Shown: positions 40,301 to 52,900 of the stretch, in pieces | Layout: each line of letters begins with the position of its first letter | Numbering within the stretch: the first letter of the stretch is position 1 | Source: Cloeon dipterum | Lineage: Eukaryota > Arthropoda > Insecta > Ephemeroptera > Baetidae | Reading direction: 5' to 3' | Length of the DNA stretch: 64,000 bases | Assembly (NCBI RefSeq): GCF_949628265.1 | Contig: NC_088787.1 | Coordinates: 23,798,501-23,862,500 of the forward strand | Position numbers and translations under genes: made by a program | The notes under the pieces: model-generated | Told to the model about the DNA's origin: nothing | The model's database searches: none | What the model saw: only the letters and a program-made list of their open reading frames with translations

Positions 40301-41045
40301 GTGTGGTGATATTTGCGAAACGCATACAATCGTAGTTGATGTCTCTGAGGGCGGGTTTATTTCTTTATATCCTTGTATAACGCACCCGGCGAATAAAAGC
40401 ATACAACAAGCTATCAAATTTAAATGGACCCTCATCCGTCTAAATTATTCACAGCGTTATCATCATCAACGGTGCCAGCGGCGGACAATTGCCGCGAGGA
40501 AGCGCCACCGCGTGTAATATCCATTATATCTTGCTTAAATTAGCTTTTTAATTCGCATCGTATAATAAAACTAGCCGGAGGCTGTCTGAAAAACATAGCA
40601 AGAAGCTCTTGTCCATACTATATTGTTCCCTCTTATTTTATGCCTAATTTAAAAATAATCGATATCTATCCCAATATTGGAATTTGATTTATTTTACATG
40701 CGATTATCTACGTCTCCGTGTAAAGATTTATTATAAATGATGGAAATTTCAAAATCAATAATTGCTTGGCAATTTTTTCGAGTCATTGCAACACTTTGAA
40801 GAGGGTGTCAGCAAACGCACAACTACCACAATATTGGAAGTGAATTTTTTGCCTGGGTAAGCTTTTTTTATTCGTCTACAACGATTATTAACATGATAAT
40901 GCTTTCGTAATCGTTTTTTTGTCTGATGGATTTTTTCTTGCATTTGTTGCGTAAAAACATATTATTGGTGATTATTGGTATAATGAACACACAACTTTGC
41001 GAAATTCAGAAGAATAAATTGTATTTACTCTCATCAATACAGATT

Positions 41046-42193
41046 TTATGTCTGTGGGAAGAAGAAAATTCCTTTTGCAGTCGGGGAGTAAATCTTGCCA
41101 TCACAGTACTGGAAATCTTTTAGTTTTTGCAAACATTTGTTACCTAGAATAATAGAAAACAAAGTGTATCAGGTAAAGTGCGACGATAAATAAAAATTAA
41201 ATACTATCAGTGAACTCCTTGAACTTGGGACACATCTAGAAAATTGAAAGTTATTTTTTGTGGTTGGTATGAACTTTCTTTCAATACCCATATAAGTTCA
41301 CTTTGAATCATTTGTGTGAACATTAAAGGAATCAGACTCTGCGTTCCGGATGAACAGGTAGCATATTCAAAATTGTCCTCCAAAACTATTTTATTTTATT
41401 ATTATTAATATTATTCCAGGAGCTAATTAACACTCTCAAATTACTATCTGTAAACTTATATCCCTTATCAGCGGAGAGGAACGGATTGAGAAAGTAGGCA
41501 ATCACAGTTTGCCATTCTTTAACTGTCGTCAAAGAGGACAAGTGTTCACTGATCGTGTCAGCTTCAAGAATGTTGTTGCTTATCTGTAAACTTGAGTTAA
41601 TACAGTATTTAAATACAAATTTCCCCGGTACTTACAATGAAAGATAACTCTTTGAAAACGCATTGTGCGAATTGCTGGAAAAAAGGGAAATTTAAATTTA
41701 TTAGTCGCATGTAAAACTGAACAAGTTTACCGCTGCGTCACAAATGGTTGAGACTGAAATGCAAAAGGCTTTTATATGTAGTTTATAAGAAACGCGTGAT
41801 TTCAACTCACGATAAGCCTTGCTTTTGGGATCAATGAAATTTTTGAGTGTCTGGTCCTGCAGATTGTTCAGTTGGTATGAATTCATCCAGAGCAATAATT
41901 TGGGTGACGCTTTGCAGGCGGTTGGAATTTTGCTGGTAGGGAGCAATGACCCCAGTGGATTAGAGCAACATGTTTCGGGCAGAGTCTGCATCCAAGATTT
42001 TTATTTGAAGAGTATTTGCAGAGATTAAATCGCGCAAAATTGACATACCGAGAAATCAAGTTTTTTGCAGTCAGTAGTGGAGTCCGACTGTCCTTTTACG
42101 GACGCTAAGAGCTTTAAACAGTTAAAATGTATCAAGTTTCTTTTTCTATATATCGAATCTTACCAGAAGAGGAATGAGTGCCGAAGAGAACAT
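41046..42193 (-). CDS. Plus-C-like odorant-binding protein, copy 1
   Basis: Exons in transcript order: 42193-42164, 42111-42049, 41985-41811, 41674-41632, 41578-41445, 41385-41288, 41235-41205, 41143-41046, giving about 223 residues. A signal peptide (MFSSALIPLLLLASVKGQ) precedes nine cysteines. Clues to Plus-C OBPs, which carry small hydrophobic ligands in lymph: CCxxP near the N terminus, then MCP followed by ten residues, Cys, nine residues, Cys. That fits the Plus-C rule of a proline right after the sixth cysteine and extra C-terminal cysteines. Several usual cysteines are missing, so it is divergent. Homologue: the gene at 58245, with the same eight exons. Oddity: the expected exon 4 donor at 41635 breaks the frame; a GTACCG donor at 41631 with an AG at 41580-41579 restores it. 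Family call is inference from cysteine spacing. Confidence 0.72.
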
Positions 42194-42379
42194 TTTGTTC
42201 AGAAATGTCAATTTGATTTAAAAGGAAACCTGTCCTGGGCTTTTATGAACTTTTTTATCTGACCCTGTTCCCCCCATGTTTTGGAGGTGATAAGCGTCCT
42301 CCATGAAATTTACCTGACAATGAGCATGACAGCATGTTGATTAGTTTCGTCACTTCAACTTTGGCAGACAAAGAGCACT
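42194..42379. promoter_or_regulatory. 186-bp divergent promoter, OBP-like 1 / astacin 1
   Basis: All that separates the two start codons. It contains TGACAATGAGCATGACAGCATG (42315-42336; two words of it recur at 45 kb). Both 5' UTRs and both core promoters must fit here unless there are distant non-coding exons. Co-expression is inference. Confidence 0.6.
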
Positions 42380-43565
42380 ATGCGCATCAATTTAATCTTC
42401 CTTACACTTGTACTGTTCGCCCTGACTGGTAAGATTTCATCGCTGAATATTGGAAAAAGTATTAATTTTTAGATCAGATGCCCGGCGCATTAAGGAGAGG
42501 GTCAACGACATAATCGGTGAACACAGAAAAATCGGAGCTTACAACACCATGACTTCACCGAAAGTCCGCTGGCCTTCTAAAACTCTAATTTACAAATTCG
42601 ATGAAGGAAACACGCACAGTGAGAATTTTAACGATATTTTTTATCAATTCCATTTTAAAATTTAAACTAAACGATCGATTCCTAAAAGTATATTAATGAG
42701 AAGTTATTGAAACTGATTTAAAAAGACAAGTTCAAACACTTCCCAAATTAACTCAAGCATAAACATTCCAGCTGCGGACGAACGAAAGTACTATCTAATT
42801 GCGATGGAAATCATTGCGAACGCTACTTGCATCAAGTTCAAAGAGCAAACTACAGAGACTGGTTACGTAAACCTGGTAAACAGCAACCCTAAGGGGTGCT
42901 ACTCAGTCGCTGGCTACCAAGGTACCAAGCAGGCTCTCAACATCGGCTGGTGTTTGAAAAGGGTTTGCTCCTCAATTTGAAAATGCATACAAAATTTTAT
43001 TGTCTGTTTGCAGACCTACTCGGTAGTGCACGAGTTCATGCACGCTCTCGGCTTCCACCATGAACAAACCAGGTGCGTGTTATAGTACAGAAACCAAAGA
43101 CTCGATAAAGCTCTTATTTTCAGGTATGACAGAGATCTATACGTGGACGTGCAATGGAACAACATCAAAGAGTCAGTGCAATCCAACTATTGGAAATACC
43201 CGCGAACCTACGCCTTCCCCAAATGGAGCTATGACTTGGAAAGCGTCCTCCAGTACCCAATCGAGGACACTCCACCATCGATGCTCCTCAGGGTAATTGT
43301 GTTATTTTGTCACAAAGCTCTAGAGTTTCACCTACGTTTACTGTTAATTCTCATCATAAATAAATACAGAAAGTTGAACTACTTATTTAACTGTTTTTAG
43401 TCTTCGGAGGATGAATCAAAGGATATCGGTCAGCGACAACGCCTCAGGCCGTCAGACATTCTGCGCATGAGGGCCGCTTACAGTTGCGATTCTGCCGGTT
43501 CTGAGACCCGATCAATGGATCTCACCGAAGAGCAACTTCGAGTTGCTCAGTATATTGCTTACTAA
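42380..43565 (+). CDS. Astacin-family zinc metalloprotease 1
   Basis: Exons: 42380-42428, 42478-42618, 42772-42962, 43014-43072, 43124-43292, 43401-43565, giving 257 residues. Signal peptide MRINLIFLTLVLFALT, a short pro-segment, then the catalytic domain beginning around RWPSKTLIYKF. The zinc site HEFMHALGFHHEQTR (residues 133-147) is complete: three His ligands and the catalytic Glu. The Met-turn reads SVLQY (187-191), where astacins normally have S-[IV]-M-[HX]-Y. The Met is Leu, while the Tyr ligand remains. IGQRQRLRPSDILRMRAAYSC closes the domain; a 33-residue tail follows and there are no CUB or ShK modules. Secreted endopeptidase of unknown substrate. It faces OBP-like 1 across a short shared promoter. 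Confidence 0.9.
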
Positions 43566-43618
43566 ATTTCAAATTTTCTCAAAATAATCACAACAATTAA
43601 TTAACAACATGTAAACCA

Positions 43619-43624
43619 AATAAA
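43619..43624 (+). terminator. poly(A) signal of astacin 1
   Basis: AATAAA 53 bp after the stop codon, followed by T-rich sequence. Confidence 0.6.
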
Positions 43625-44035
43625 ATTATTTTGAGCTGAGAATTCTCGTTTAAAATTATATCTCTGAAAAATGTAATTCAACCTCCTCATCATCCTCCAT
43701 TATTCTTTCTCCTCTCTCTAAATTTTCTCTTGGGCTATATGATAATTAAAAATCTATTTGGATTACAATAAGATAGTGATGCAGATGCTCAACTCCATTT
43801 CACATTTACACACTTGAATAGGCACCAGCAACAATTAAACTATCATTTTGTATACGATTTCCCCATTTTCATAAATAAATTCATGTTTTTTTCCCAGACG
43901 AACGATGTTTTTTTATGAAGACTTTTTTGGTTTTAAGCAAGAGCCAAAACATTAAAAGTTATTGTGATCAATTAAAATAGAACCGCACGCTTTTGCAATG
44001 TAAAAATGTTTAAAATATTTATGGTATGGGCTCAC

Positions 44036-44140
44036 TTCGGCTTTGTCCGCAATGGCAGGGTCTTAGTAACTTGTTTTCCTGAAGTGAAACCCTTTCTCAC
44101 ATGATTTATATTTGTATTTGACTTGTGATAACATTAATAT
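44036..44140. repeat. Diverged repeat block, unit 1
   Basis: It starts GGCTCACTTCGGCTTTGTCC and contains ACTTGTT, CCTGAA, TCACATGA and ACTTGTGATAACATT in the same order and spacing as the block at 44613-44715. Two diverged units 580 bp apart, of unknown nature. Confidence 0.55.
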
Positions 44141-44612
44141 ATTATGACAAAGTGTGAGAATAAATAAATAAATAGTTAATATAAAGATGTTTTATTGAAA
44201 ATTTGCAGTGCCTTACCAAAATTCCTAGACATAAGAATATTCCTCTAGTCAAAATTTATCCATCGCTTAATTTCGAAGAAACCACCGCTTCAAAATAAAA
44301 TATTAAGCAAGGAAGCTTATGAAAAGCACTCAAACGTTTTATTCATCTTTGTTTATAAATAAGTTTATATAGATATACTTTGATATTGTTGCTGTAACTC
44401 GATCAAAAAGACTATGCAGTGACAACAAGGATTTTCTGGGGTTTTGTAAGGTCATTCGTAAGAATGCGTAATTCAATTAATAAAATATCAAGTTAGATCG
44501 CAATTACCATGGAAAATTAAACAAACATACACACGATCGAAAAACTCCTTCTATCCTCAAATGATTGAAGTCTTTGGTTGTATTATCATAAAAAATAACA
44601 GATTTGGCCTCA

Positions 44613-44715
44613 CTTCGGATTTGTCCTCCTGGACAGAATATAAGTCAACTTGTTACCTGAATTGCTAACCTCTATCACATGCTTTGATTTGGACATTGGA
44701 ACCTGTGATACATTC
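44613..44715. repeat. Diverged repeat block, unit 2
   Basis: It starts GCCTCACTTCGGATTTGTCC and shares ACTTGTTACCTGAA, TATCACATG and CCTGTGATACATT with unit 1. It is not open on either strand over its whole length. Confidence 0.55.
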
Positions 44716-47700
44716 AGGTAATTACGAATAACGTTGAGAGTGAACATCGATTGAGTTAATTCAAATTTGACGTGCATCCTTTTCAATAATTTACCAATTA
44801 TCTTTCGTGATGTATGTGTTTTTCATTTTAGTGGAGCTTTAATTAGAATTAAGAATTAATGAAAATGTGGCGCCTTCTCGCCACTACAGTCATCATATGC
44901 CGCGAAAAAAATTTTACTGAAGGTTATTATCAATTTTTGAAAAAATCTTCAATCGGTCGTAAAAAAGTGCATACAAATATATCAGGTGTCAATATACATT
45001 TTCATTAGAAGGACATCAGTATGCAATTATAATAATTGAACCTCTGTGTCCCACGTCGCACACCATTTTGACCAATGAGCATGAAGCATGTTGTTGCTGA
45101 GCAATTTTAATTTCTGTTCGAGCAGTTATCATACACCAACATAAAAGTTAAATATTTCCAAGAACCTTACAAAGGTAAATTTCACTTTGTTGTAAAATGT
45201 GCTCGAAAAATTTCTTGAAACAGGATGTTGTTTTTTTATCAAAAAAGATAGTGCCGCAGCAGGTATTTTTCTTCCAAAAACTTACCGTGTAATTAACTCT
45301 GAAAATGAGGACATCAGCGCAATAAAGATATTAGCGAAACACCTTGTTGAGCCACGTCAATTTTCTAGTGAATTTTAAATTATGTTCTTACACCAAAATT
45401 CACGTTAAGAGTTCTAAAAGTATTGCGTACAGTCAAATTGATTGCTTGTCGTTAAAATGCACGAAAGAAAATGTCTTGAGCCCACATTTTTGCTTTTTGC
45501 TACGAAAAGATAACGGCACAGCGTTATATCTTTCAATAGAACTGAACATTGCGATATAAAAAGAATATGATCATATAGAATATTATATACTGTATAAAAA
45601 CGCCCAAAAATCTATTCTTAAGAATTTCCCCACACAAATTAATACATGTATATATAAAACGATCTTGAATTTCCCTCCTCATCAACTCTCTGCTGGATAT
45701 GGTTAATTACAGCACGCTATACGAAGTTGTGTTGAACTCCGCATTTCGTAGTGAGACCAAAAATATTATATCTGCTGTTATTTGCATTGCTATAAACGCC
45801 CCAAATATTAATAATTTTACTCTGAGATAGTTTGTAATAAACTTTGAACTGAATTTTGATTAAAAATTGTTTTATTTTTAGAATTGACAAATTTTAATTC
45901 GTCCTAAGAATGATTAAAAATAGCAAATACTTTGTACTATTTGTCAGAAAGCCATTGGAAAAGGCGATCCGACAGTCAGTGCAAGTCAGCCCCTTTTTTG
46001 TGACAAGACAACGCAGCAAATTACGTAGTGCAATGACCATGCGGAAACGCTTTCTCCTTGTCATATGGTTTCTGTGAGATAAATTTCCCTTTTCACGAGA
46101 ACGGCAAAAAAGAAAGATCAGAGAAAAGAAAGTCAGCCTCTTCCAAGTTCTCAAGCGGAATAAAATGTCAGGATTATGTTCCACGCTGATGCTTGGATAA
46201 CATTTAGCTTTCCAACACAGCGAAAACGTTTTACTGTGGAAAAAAGCGTTATTCCTCGTCTTGAAATCCATTGGAGATCCTTTGATCATACAATAGATTT
46301 TTATTAAATGCATAGAAAATTACCTAAACCCCTAAAAGCTAAGTATTCTCTTCCAAACCCTGTTGCGTACGAAAAGTTTGTAAACAATTTTCCTTTCAAA
46401 AGGCAGTCTGTTGATCCTAAATTATATTTCACATCAGCCATGCTCAATAAAAATTGGTCTAATACTATAATTGCAAGAATCGTGCTACGTTAATGGGAAA
46501 TGCGGATGGCTTGAAAATTTTATGAATTGCGCATATATACAAACCTGAGTGCACGTGCCTGCAGGTATATAATGCACACACGCAATACACTAACACGCAA
46601 GTGCTCCTGCGGGATCTGTACATTAAAAAAACACCAAATGCACAGTCTTCTCCTCGATGGCAGTATCATCGAGCTTATAAACCTTTTGTTTCTGAAATCT
46701 ACTACAAATATATTTAAAAAAAAATTAAATCACAAAACCCAAATCGCAGCTTCGTACACATTGAAATTAAAAATACTTATATGTGAATAAGAAATTATCC
46801 TATTATCTTCTATTATTGTAGTAACTCTTTTACAGCTTTACAATATTGGCACTTCCAAATCCCTTTTCTTTTTCTCTGGGACATTACCTAAAACTTCATC
46901 AAATGCAGTATTAGTCAGCATTTTACGGCTGTGCAGTAGTGGATATAATTAATTTTACTTAACTATCTTTTTATGCGTGTATTTCCATAGACCTTCGATA
47001 TTGTTCCAGCGTATTCGTATTTTTCAAGAAAACAATAAAAAAAATTTGAAGGAAATTTACGGAAATTTAACCGGAAAGCACTTAAAATGTGATATCTGAA
47101 CATGTGAGTCGGGCGTGCAACGTATAATTATTATAACATACTATCTTTTGAAATGCAGACAAGAAAATAAATTTTCAACAATGACTTGTCGACATATCAT
47201 ATCACACTTGAAATTAAAAGAACAACCAAAATGCGTATTCACAAAAAATCCTTTTGAGTTGGGAAATTTTTGAATCAATGCAGGTGCCTTTTCAAAAATT
47301 TAAATTAGATGCGTTGCAAGGCGTATTATTTTATATTTTCATATTTTGGAAAAACCTATTTGTTGTTGTATGTTTTAATTTATTATTTATTTGTATTTTA
47401 TCTCATGAAATAGACTGAACTCACCGAAATTGGTTGAGACAAATTAAATAACTCTGAAATCAACGAGAATGAAGTCTTTACCTCTAAAATATGTTTCTCT
47501 GTAGTCAATTCTTGAATCTCAGGCCAAAAATGGTTATACCTTATTTCAATACCCCTAGCATCATTGTATTTTCAAGAAATATGTAAGTAAGTTTGTGACC
47601 AGTGCATTTTAAAAGGAAAATTTTGTGTTGCTGATAAGAATGGCGGAGGCAATATGGAAAAAAATTAATATGTAATTAAATATGAAAAAATGTCTCTAAG

Positions 47701-49729
47701 CTCTGTTGTCCATAAAAGCAGCAAAATATAAAAATATATAATCCTCTCTTTTTTGAGTAAAAGAATAGAACTTTAATACATTTATCTTGACTTGCGATAG
47801 TTTATATTTTCCACGAGCAATGGCAAACAGTGTCAAATCCTTATCGATCAGCGGTTCAATTTTTTTACGCTTTCGATGTGATGCGACCATTCTCCCTTGT
47901 TCCGTGAGCTACGCAATAAAAAACGAGAGAGACAAATTCCGCGGAATTGACAGCGGCAGGCTAGCGTGAGCGGATGCATTGTTTTATCTGGCGGCAAACA
48001 CAATTTATTATTTCGCACTGAGGGGGTGTGTGCAAATCCCGTTTCCAGCTCTTACATAAAAACTCAAAATATCATATCCTCAAGAGTTTGGATATCTTTT
48101 TTATCTCTGCCTTTAATTTCCAACGAGATGAAAATATAATAATAAAAATATGAGAATAAGGTAGTGACAAAATTAACTTTTATATTATTGCATATAGTGT
48201 GATGTGACGAGTTAACCGATTGTGATAATTGATAATACCGAAGTATCAGATATAAAATTTATTAGTGAAGTGGTATGCAGCCAAATTGAGTAAAAAGCTT
48301 CTTTCTAATGATTTTACAAGGGCTACTCCAACAAGTAAAAAAATCAGGCATGGAAGGCTAACAAATTGAAAAATTTTAAAGGGTTTATAAAATTAATTGC
48401 TTCATCATTTTACCACTTTAAGCACTCCCATATTGCTATGGGGATTCAACTTTTAAAAGTTTTTCTGTGTCATTATGCGTTTATAGCATTATAAATTTTT
48501 GACGTCAGAACTAAAATGTACCGCTGAATGATCGCTTTACGAACTTATTATTTTTTTTTCTCTTTATCGAAGTTGATATACGTTGATCATAATATATTTT
48601 TATAGATTTTATTTTTAGGCTGATGGTGACCAAAGCAATTCTTTGCATCGCGCACTGCCATTTCGAAAATAAAACAGTACACATGTATTGTGTTTGCTGC
48701 TCGTGAGGGGTGAAATATGTATAATGCTGCTCCCTTGCTCGTCCGTTTGGCACTGGAATATACACGTTTTTTCCGTACACACACATCCCGGTGCCATCCA
48801 CGAGCATCATTTGATAAATAAATAACTGTAGAGCAAGTAGTGAGACTTTCAGAACAAAGTAAAATCCAGTTGTTTAATGCAGGTTTTAATTTAGTGTTCA
48901 TTCATTCACTGCATGATTTATCTGTTTTATTTATGAATTTTGTTTCTAGTTAAGGTCAGTTAAATATCACTTTTTTTATTTAACAAAGCCGGAAACAAAG
49001 CCTAAAACGGCTTTGATTATTTTGCTGTTTGATGGCTATTTTTATTTTCACTTACAGTGTAAAGATAAAATCATGTTCGTTAAATATTATTTTATTTTAA
49101 AACAGTTAAATTTTGAAATAAAAAATTCCAAAATGAATTGAGTAAATCTTATAAGATTTCTGACAATTTTTAATCAATTGTCTGGAAAAGAGGAAAGATT
49201 TATGGATTCCTGATCAAGATTTTGGACTTACCGATCTGTTGCTTTTTCATGCATCTTCGTAATACAGAAAAATCGTCCCTTCATGACCTCTAACCGCGAC
49301 GCGAATATTTCCACGTTGGTGGCCAAGCCGCGCCAGCGACAGAAGCAGCCGCGTGATAGATGTAGCAAAAAAGTCTTTTTATGCCAATAAACGCGCGTTC
49401 GTACTGATACATAATACGGGAGTAGCGCAGGCATTTCCCGTCACACATTCTGCGCTGTGCACGTCTACTTGACGTTTATCGATACGTCCGCGTGTGCACT
49501 GGTTCCAATGAAATCCAGTTACTTTTTCCACGCCACTAGTCACTCACATATGCATTTATTGACGTTGATTGAATCCCGCATTCTTTTCCTTTTTCGCGTC
49601 GAAGTCTCACTAAGGGGTGGAATCTAAAGTTGAATTTCAAATAGTTGCATCTGCTATTTTCCATCTATGAGGCATCACCATTAAACACTTCCTTTACCAT
49701 CATAATTCTTTTTATCAAAATGCCACTCA

Positions 49730-49900
49730 CATTGATAAAAACTAAAGAAATAGTGAAAGCAGATCCAGGAATTGACATTTCCGCCATTCTGATTGTTGGG
49801 GTTCTCTTCCATTGAGCAACCTTTAATCAGGATATCAGTTAGACCCAAATTGCGCACGCAACGGTGGTCATTATAAAAGGATCGGCTCATCCTTGGCGGC
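49730..49900 (-). other. Orphan exon-like open segment
   Basis: On the minus strand an open frame from near 49900 carries three spaced cysteines (RCVRNLGLTDILIKGCSM, then NSWICFHYFF) and ends at a strong donor, T|GTGAGT, near 49731. Codon use looks coding-like. Acceptor-like AGs lie upstream, but every frame stops within 60 bp of the first one. No partner exon was found downstream. It may be a decayed secreted-protein gene. Confidence 0.25.
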
Positions 49901-52900
49901 GTCTGCTGTTATTGGGCGCATATAAGTCTTATAGCTGATTGTAACCATGCCTATCTCTCAAGAGAAACCACGGCTAAAAAATTGAACAGACACGGAGTTA
50001 AAGCTGTTTTAAACTCACGACTTCTCATCAGCAGTGAACCCCAGCTGAAAAAAATCAGAACGTTTTAAACCCTCGTCAATTTGAAATTTAAATTAGTGAT
50101 AATTTGTAACTTGTCCTTCTTTTTTAAAATAAGAAACAAAACTAACTAAGATGATTTCATTAAACTCCAATTGAATCTGCACCCATGTGTTAGGAATTCG
50201 CATTCCTGCTTAATGAAAAGCATTTGGCTCAAAATTTCTATGGGTGGCTAACGAATGCGTTCGCTTTTAAGCGCGTGTCCTCTGGTCCAACTGCCGGCGC
50301 ACAAATGCAAATTCCGCGCAGCTGGCGATGATATATTATAATAAACGGCAAATATGTGCCTGCAAAGTTGTTTGACAACGTGCTATATTGGAAAGCGTCG
50401 TGTGTTCTGGCACATCTCCTGCCCGCCGCCGACTCACATAATATTGGAAAATGGACGCGTTTTATGCTCTGACTGGGCTGGGGAGCGGAGAAGAGGGTCA
50501 TGGAGCAATTCCAAGTGTGGAGTCAGCACGATCGGAAAACAAAGAGGTGGCAAGCACCACTGTTGCCCGCCTGGCGCTCGAATAAAGTGACAGGTTACCC
50601 TCCCAGTGCCGAATTGAGGTGTGTGTCAAACATGGATTTAACTCCACATTGTGAATAAATCCGTAGCATTCCACGACTAGTATGTCTTCCCACTGCTCAT
50701 TTTGATAATTTTGAACACTTTAAATTGTTGAATTTTAGGTTGCTCATTCCAATTTGTTTATTATTATTTTAGACAGAGATTTTATCATATAAATAATGAT
50801 CTCTAGTCTTCAATTCATCAAATTTATATTTATACCTCCCGCCGGTGCGAACGGGAAAGGCTTTTGCATTAAACAGTTGCTGCACTTAACATTCGAGAAA
50901 TTTATTTTAAGAAAAAGAAAAACTCACCAACGATTAACCTGCGTGTGTATTTCTCTATTTTTCTTGTTATTTAAAAAAATTATTTTGACGTAAATAAGCT
51001 CTTTGAAGCTTAGACATGGCTACCCAAATAATAATAAGTATACTTGTCTGGCTCTCTCTTTCTCTCGCATTCGACAGCGATCGGTTTGTCCTCCTCACAT
51101 TTCGGACTGGAATTCACGCAAACACGCGGAGAGCAGCAAAAGTGTTTTTATGCGTGGCAGCAATCAAAACAAGGCGCGTTACTTAAAAGCGGAAAAGCGC
51201 ACCATAGGAACGAATTTTATTATTTGCTAAGAGCGGCGTTTTATTTTCTGCTGACAAATGCTCTCGCGGCGAACGCAGAATTACAGCTGCCCCTGCTTCC
51301 CTCCTGGCAGGGAATATATTTTCCGCATGATTCATAATTCAATATGAATGGCAAAATGAGAAATTCGTTCAATTTTTCGTCTGGAAAACTAGGATGGAGC
51401 GGCGAAGGGCTCTTTTGGTAAACAAACGGAGATGTTTTTGTCAAAAAAGAGAGAAAAAATGACAGGAGAGGAGGAGCTGTTAAACGAGATGGCACAAATT
51501 GATTGATTTTCTCAGAAGTTCTTTTTTGGGGAGAGAAATTGCAAGGGCTGCTGTTGAGTAAAATCTTTTAAATGGCACCTTTTCTTAATATATTCTCAGA
51601 GAGACAACTGGTTTGTTTTGTTGCAAGTGGTAGCACACTTTGGTTGGTGAAGTTGGTCGCCTCGCTCTTTTTATTTGATAGCTCCAAGTGACCCTTTTAC
51701 TTATTCCACTTTGATGGCAATCTTGCGAGACTCGCAGCCATCTCCGACAGTGCTAAGCAACAACGTCCTCTCCACGTCGCCGATTTGAAAGCATCGTCCG
51801 CATCAGCGTGGGCGGGGTCGAGCGGGGCAATTATGCCGAGGACAAAGTGCACAATGCAAGCTCGTCAAACGCCCGAGCGACGCGGATAGCTGGAGAGTCA
51901 AAGGTCGATTCCGTCCATATCAGACTAACAGCGCGCTCCACTTGCTGCGGTCCACCAGGGAATTCGCTGACTTCCCACGTTCCTAATCGAATCAACCTTT
52001 TCGAGCATTTTTTTTATTTTTTTATTTTGTTCTATTTGATTGCAAGAAAAATCGATCTGACGAGTTTTGTCGGTTTAGATGTCTATTTCGGTACACAAAG
52101 ATCTACGTTTGTTTGTCTGCGTAGCGAAACAATCCGTCGGAAGCGGCAAACATGCACGCGCGAGCGGACAAATGACTCCCTGTGCGGCAATTCAGTCAAC
52201 AATGCGGACCGACCCAACCCAGCACTGACCGAGGACAGGTACACGAGTATCAATGGTCGAGTGCCTGTGCTGGCGGCTGGGCTGGGCCATCTGGATGACG
52301 AGCACTTTCCATTGCGTCTATTATGCATTCACCGTATATATACATACAGACCAACGCAATACAAACAGACGTGCTCTGTTCCGTCAGCTCCGTTAGTTTT
52401 TGACTATTTTTGGTCGTGGAAAGTGATCTGCTTGTGCGTTATAAGAATACAAAAAAATCAAGTGTAATTGGGATATTTGATGAATAAATCTATGGTTATA
52501 AGTCAATTATAGGCAGCTTTTAAAAAAGAAATACAACTTTCAGAACTTGATTCTGTTTTAAATATTTCTCACAAATACAAATATAAAATTAGAGCATTCA
52601 GGTATTTTTTCTTACTAAAATTAAGACACTTCCCCAAACTTCTTTAATATAAATTGATAAAATAAAAACACTTCATATTGTACAGTGAAGCAGATTCGCC
52701 ACCCAAAATTGTTCATGCATGAATGAAACAGCTCAAAGACCTCTAGCAAATTACCATTTGTGCTCTCATTTTGCGAAATTGGCTCAGTTGGACTTCCCGG
52801 CTCGCAATATTCATCCCCACTAATTCGGTAAAATACATAGCATGTACGCGTTCCGCCTCTGCTGTTGTCGAGTCTGCTTATTCTGAAGCTAGTGGTGACA

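Larger units (their letters stand above)
31890..41045. other. 9 kb gene-poor intergenic region
   Basis: No exon with family motifs was found. It contains a CA microsatellite, one SINE copy, and GC-richer islands near 33.3-33.7, 34.7-35.0 and 37.8-38.2 kb. One perfect donor (AAAG|GTAAGT at 33718/33719) at the edge of the first island could end an untranslated exon. A 30-base word at 38703-38732 recurs at 47450-47479. Confidence 0.45.

Noticed and set aside
45894-46313. 139-codon minus-strand open frame
   Set aside because: No recognisable motif, and the opposite strand is also partly open, as expected by chance; no splice or promoter support.
51808-52467. 219-codon plus-strand open frame, the longest in the window
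   Set aside because: It begins at GTG, has no domain, signal peptide or splice support, and lies in a locally GC-rich patch where stops are rarer.
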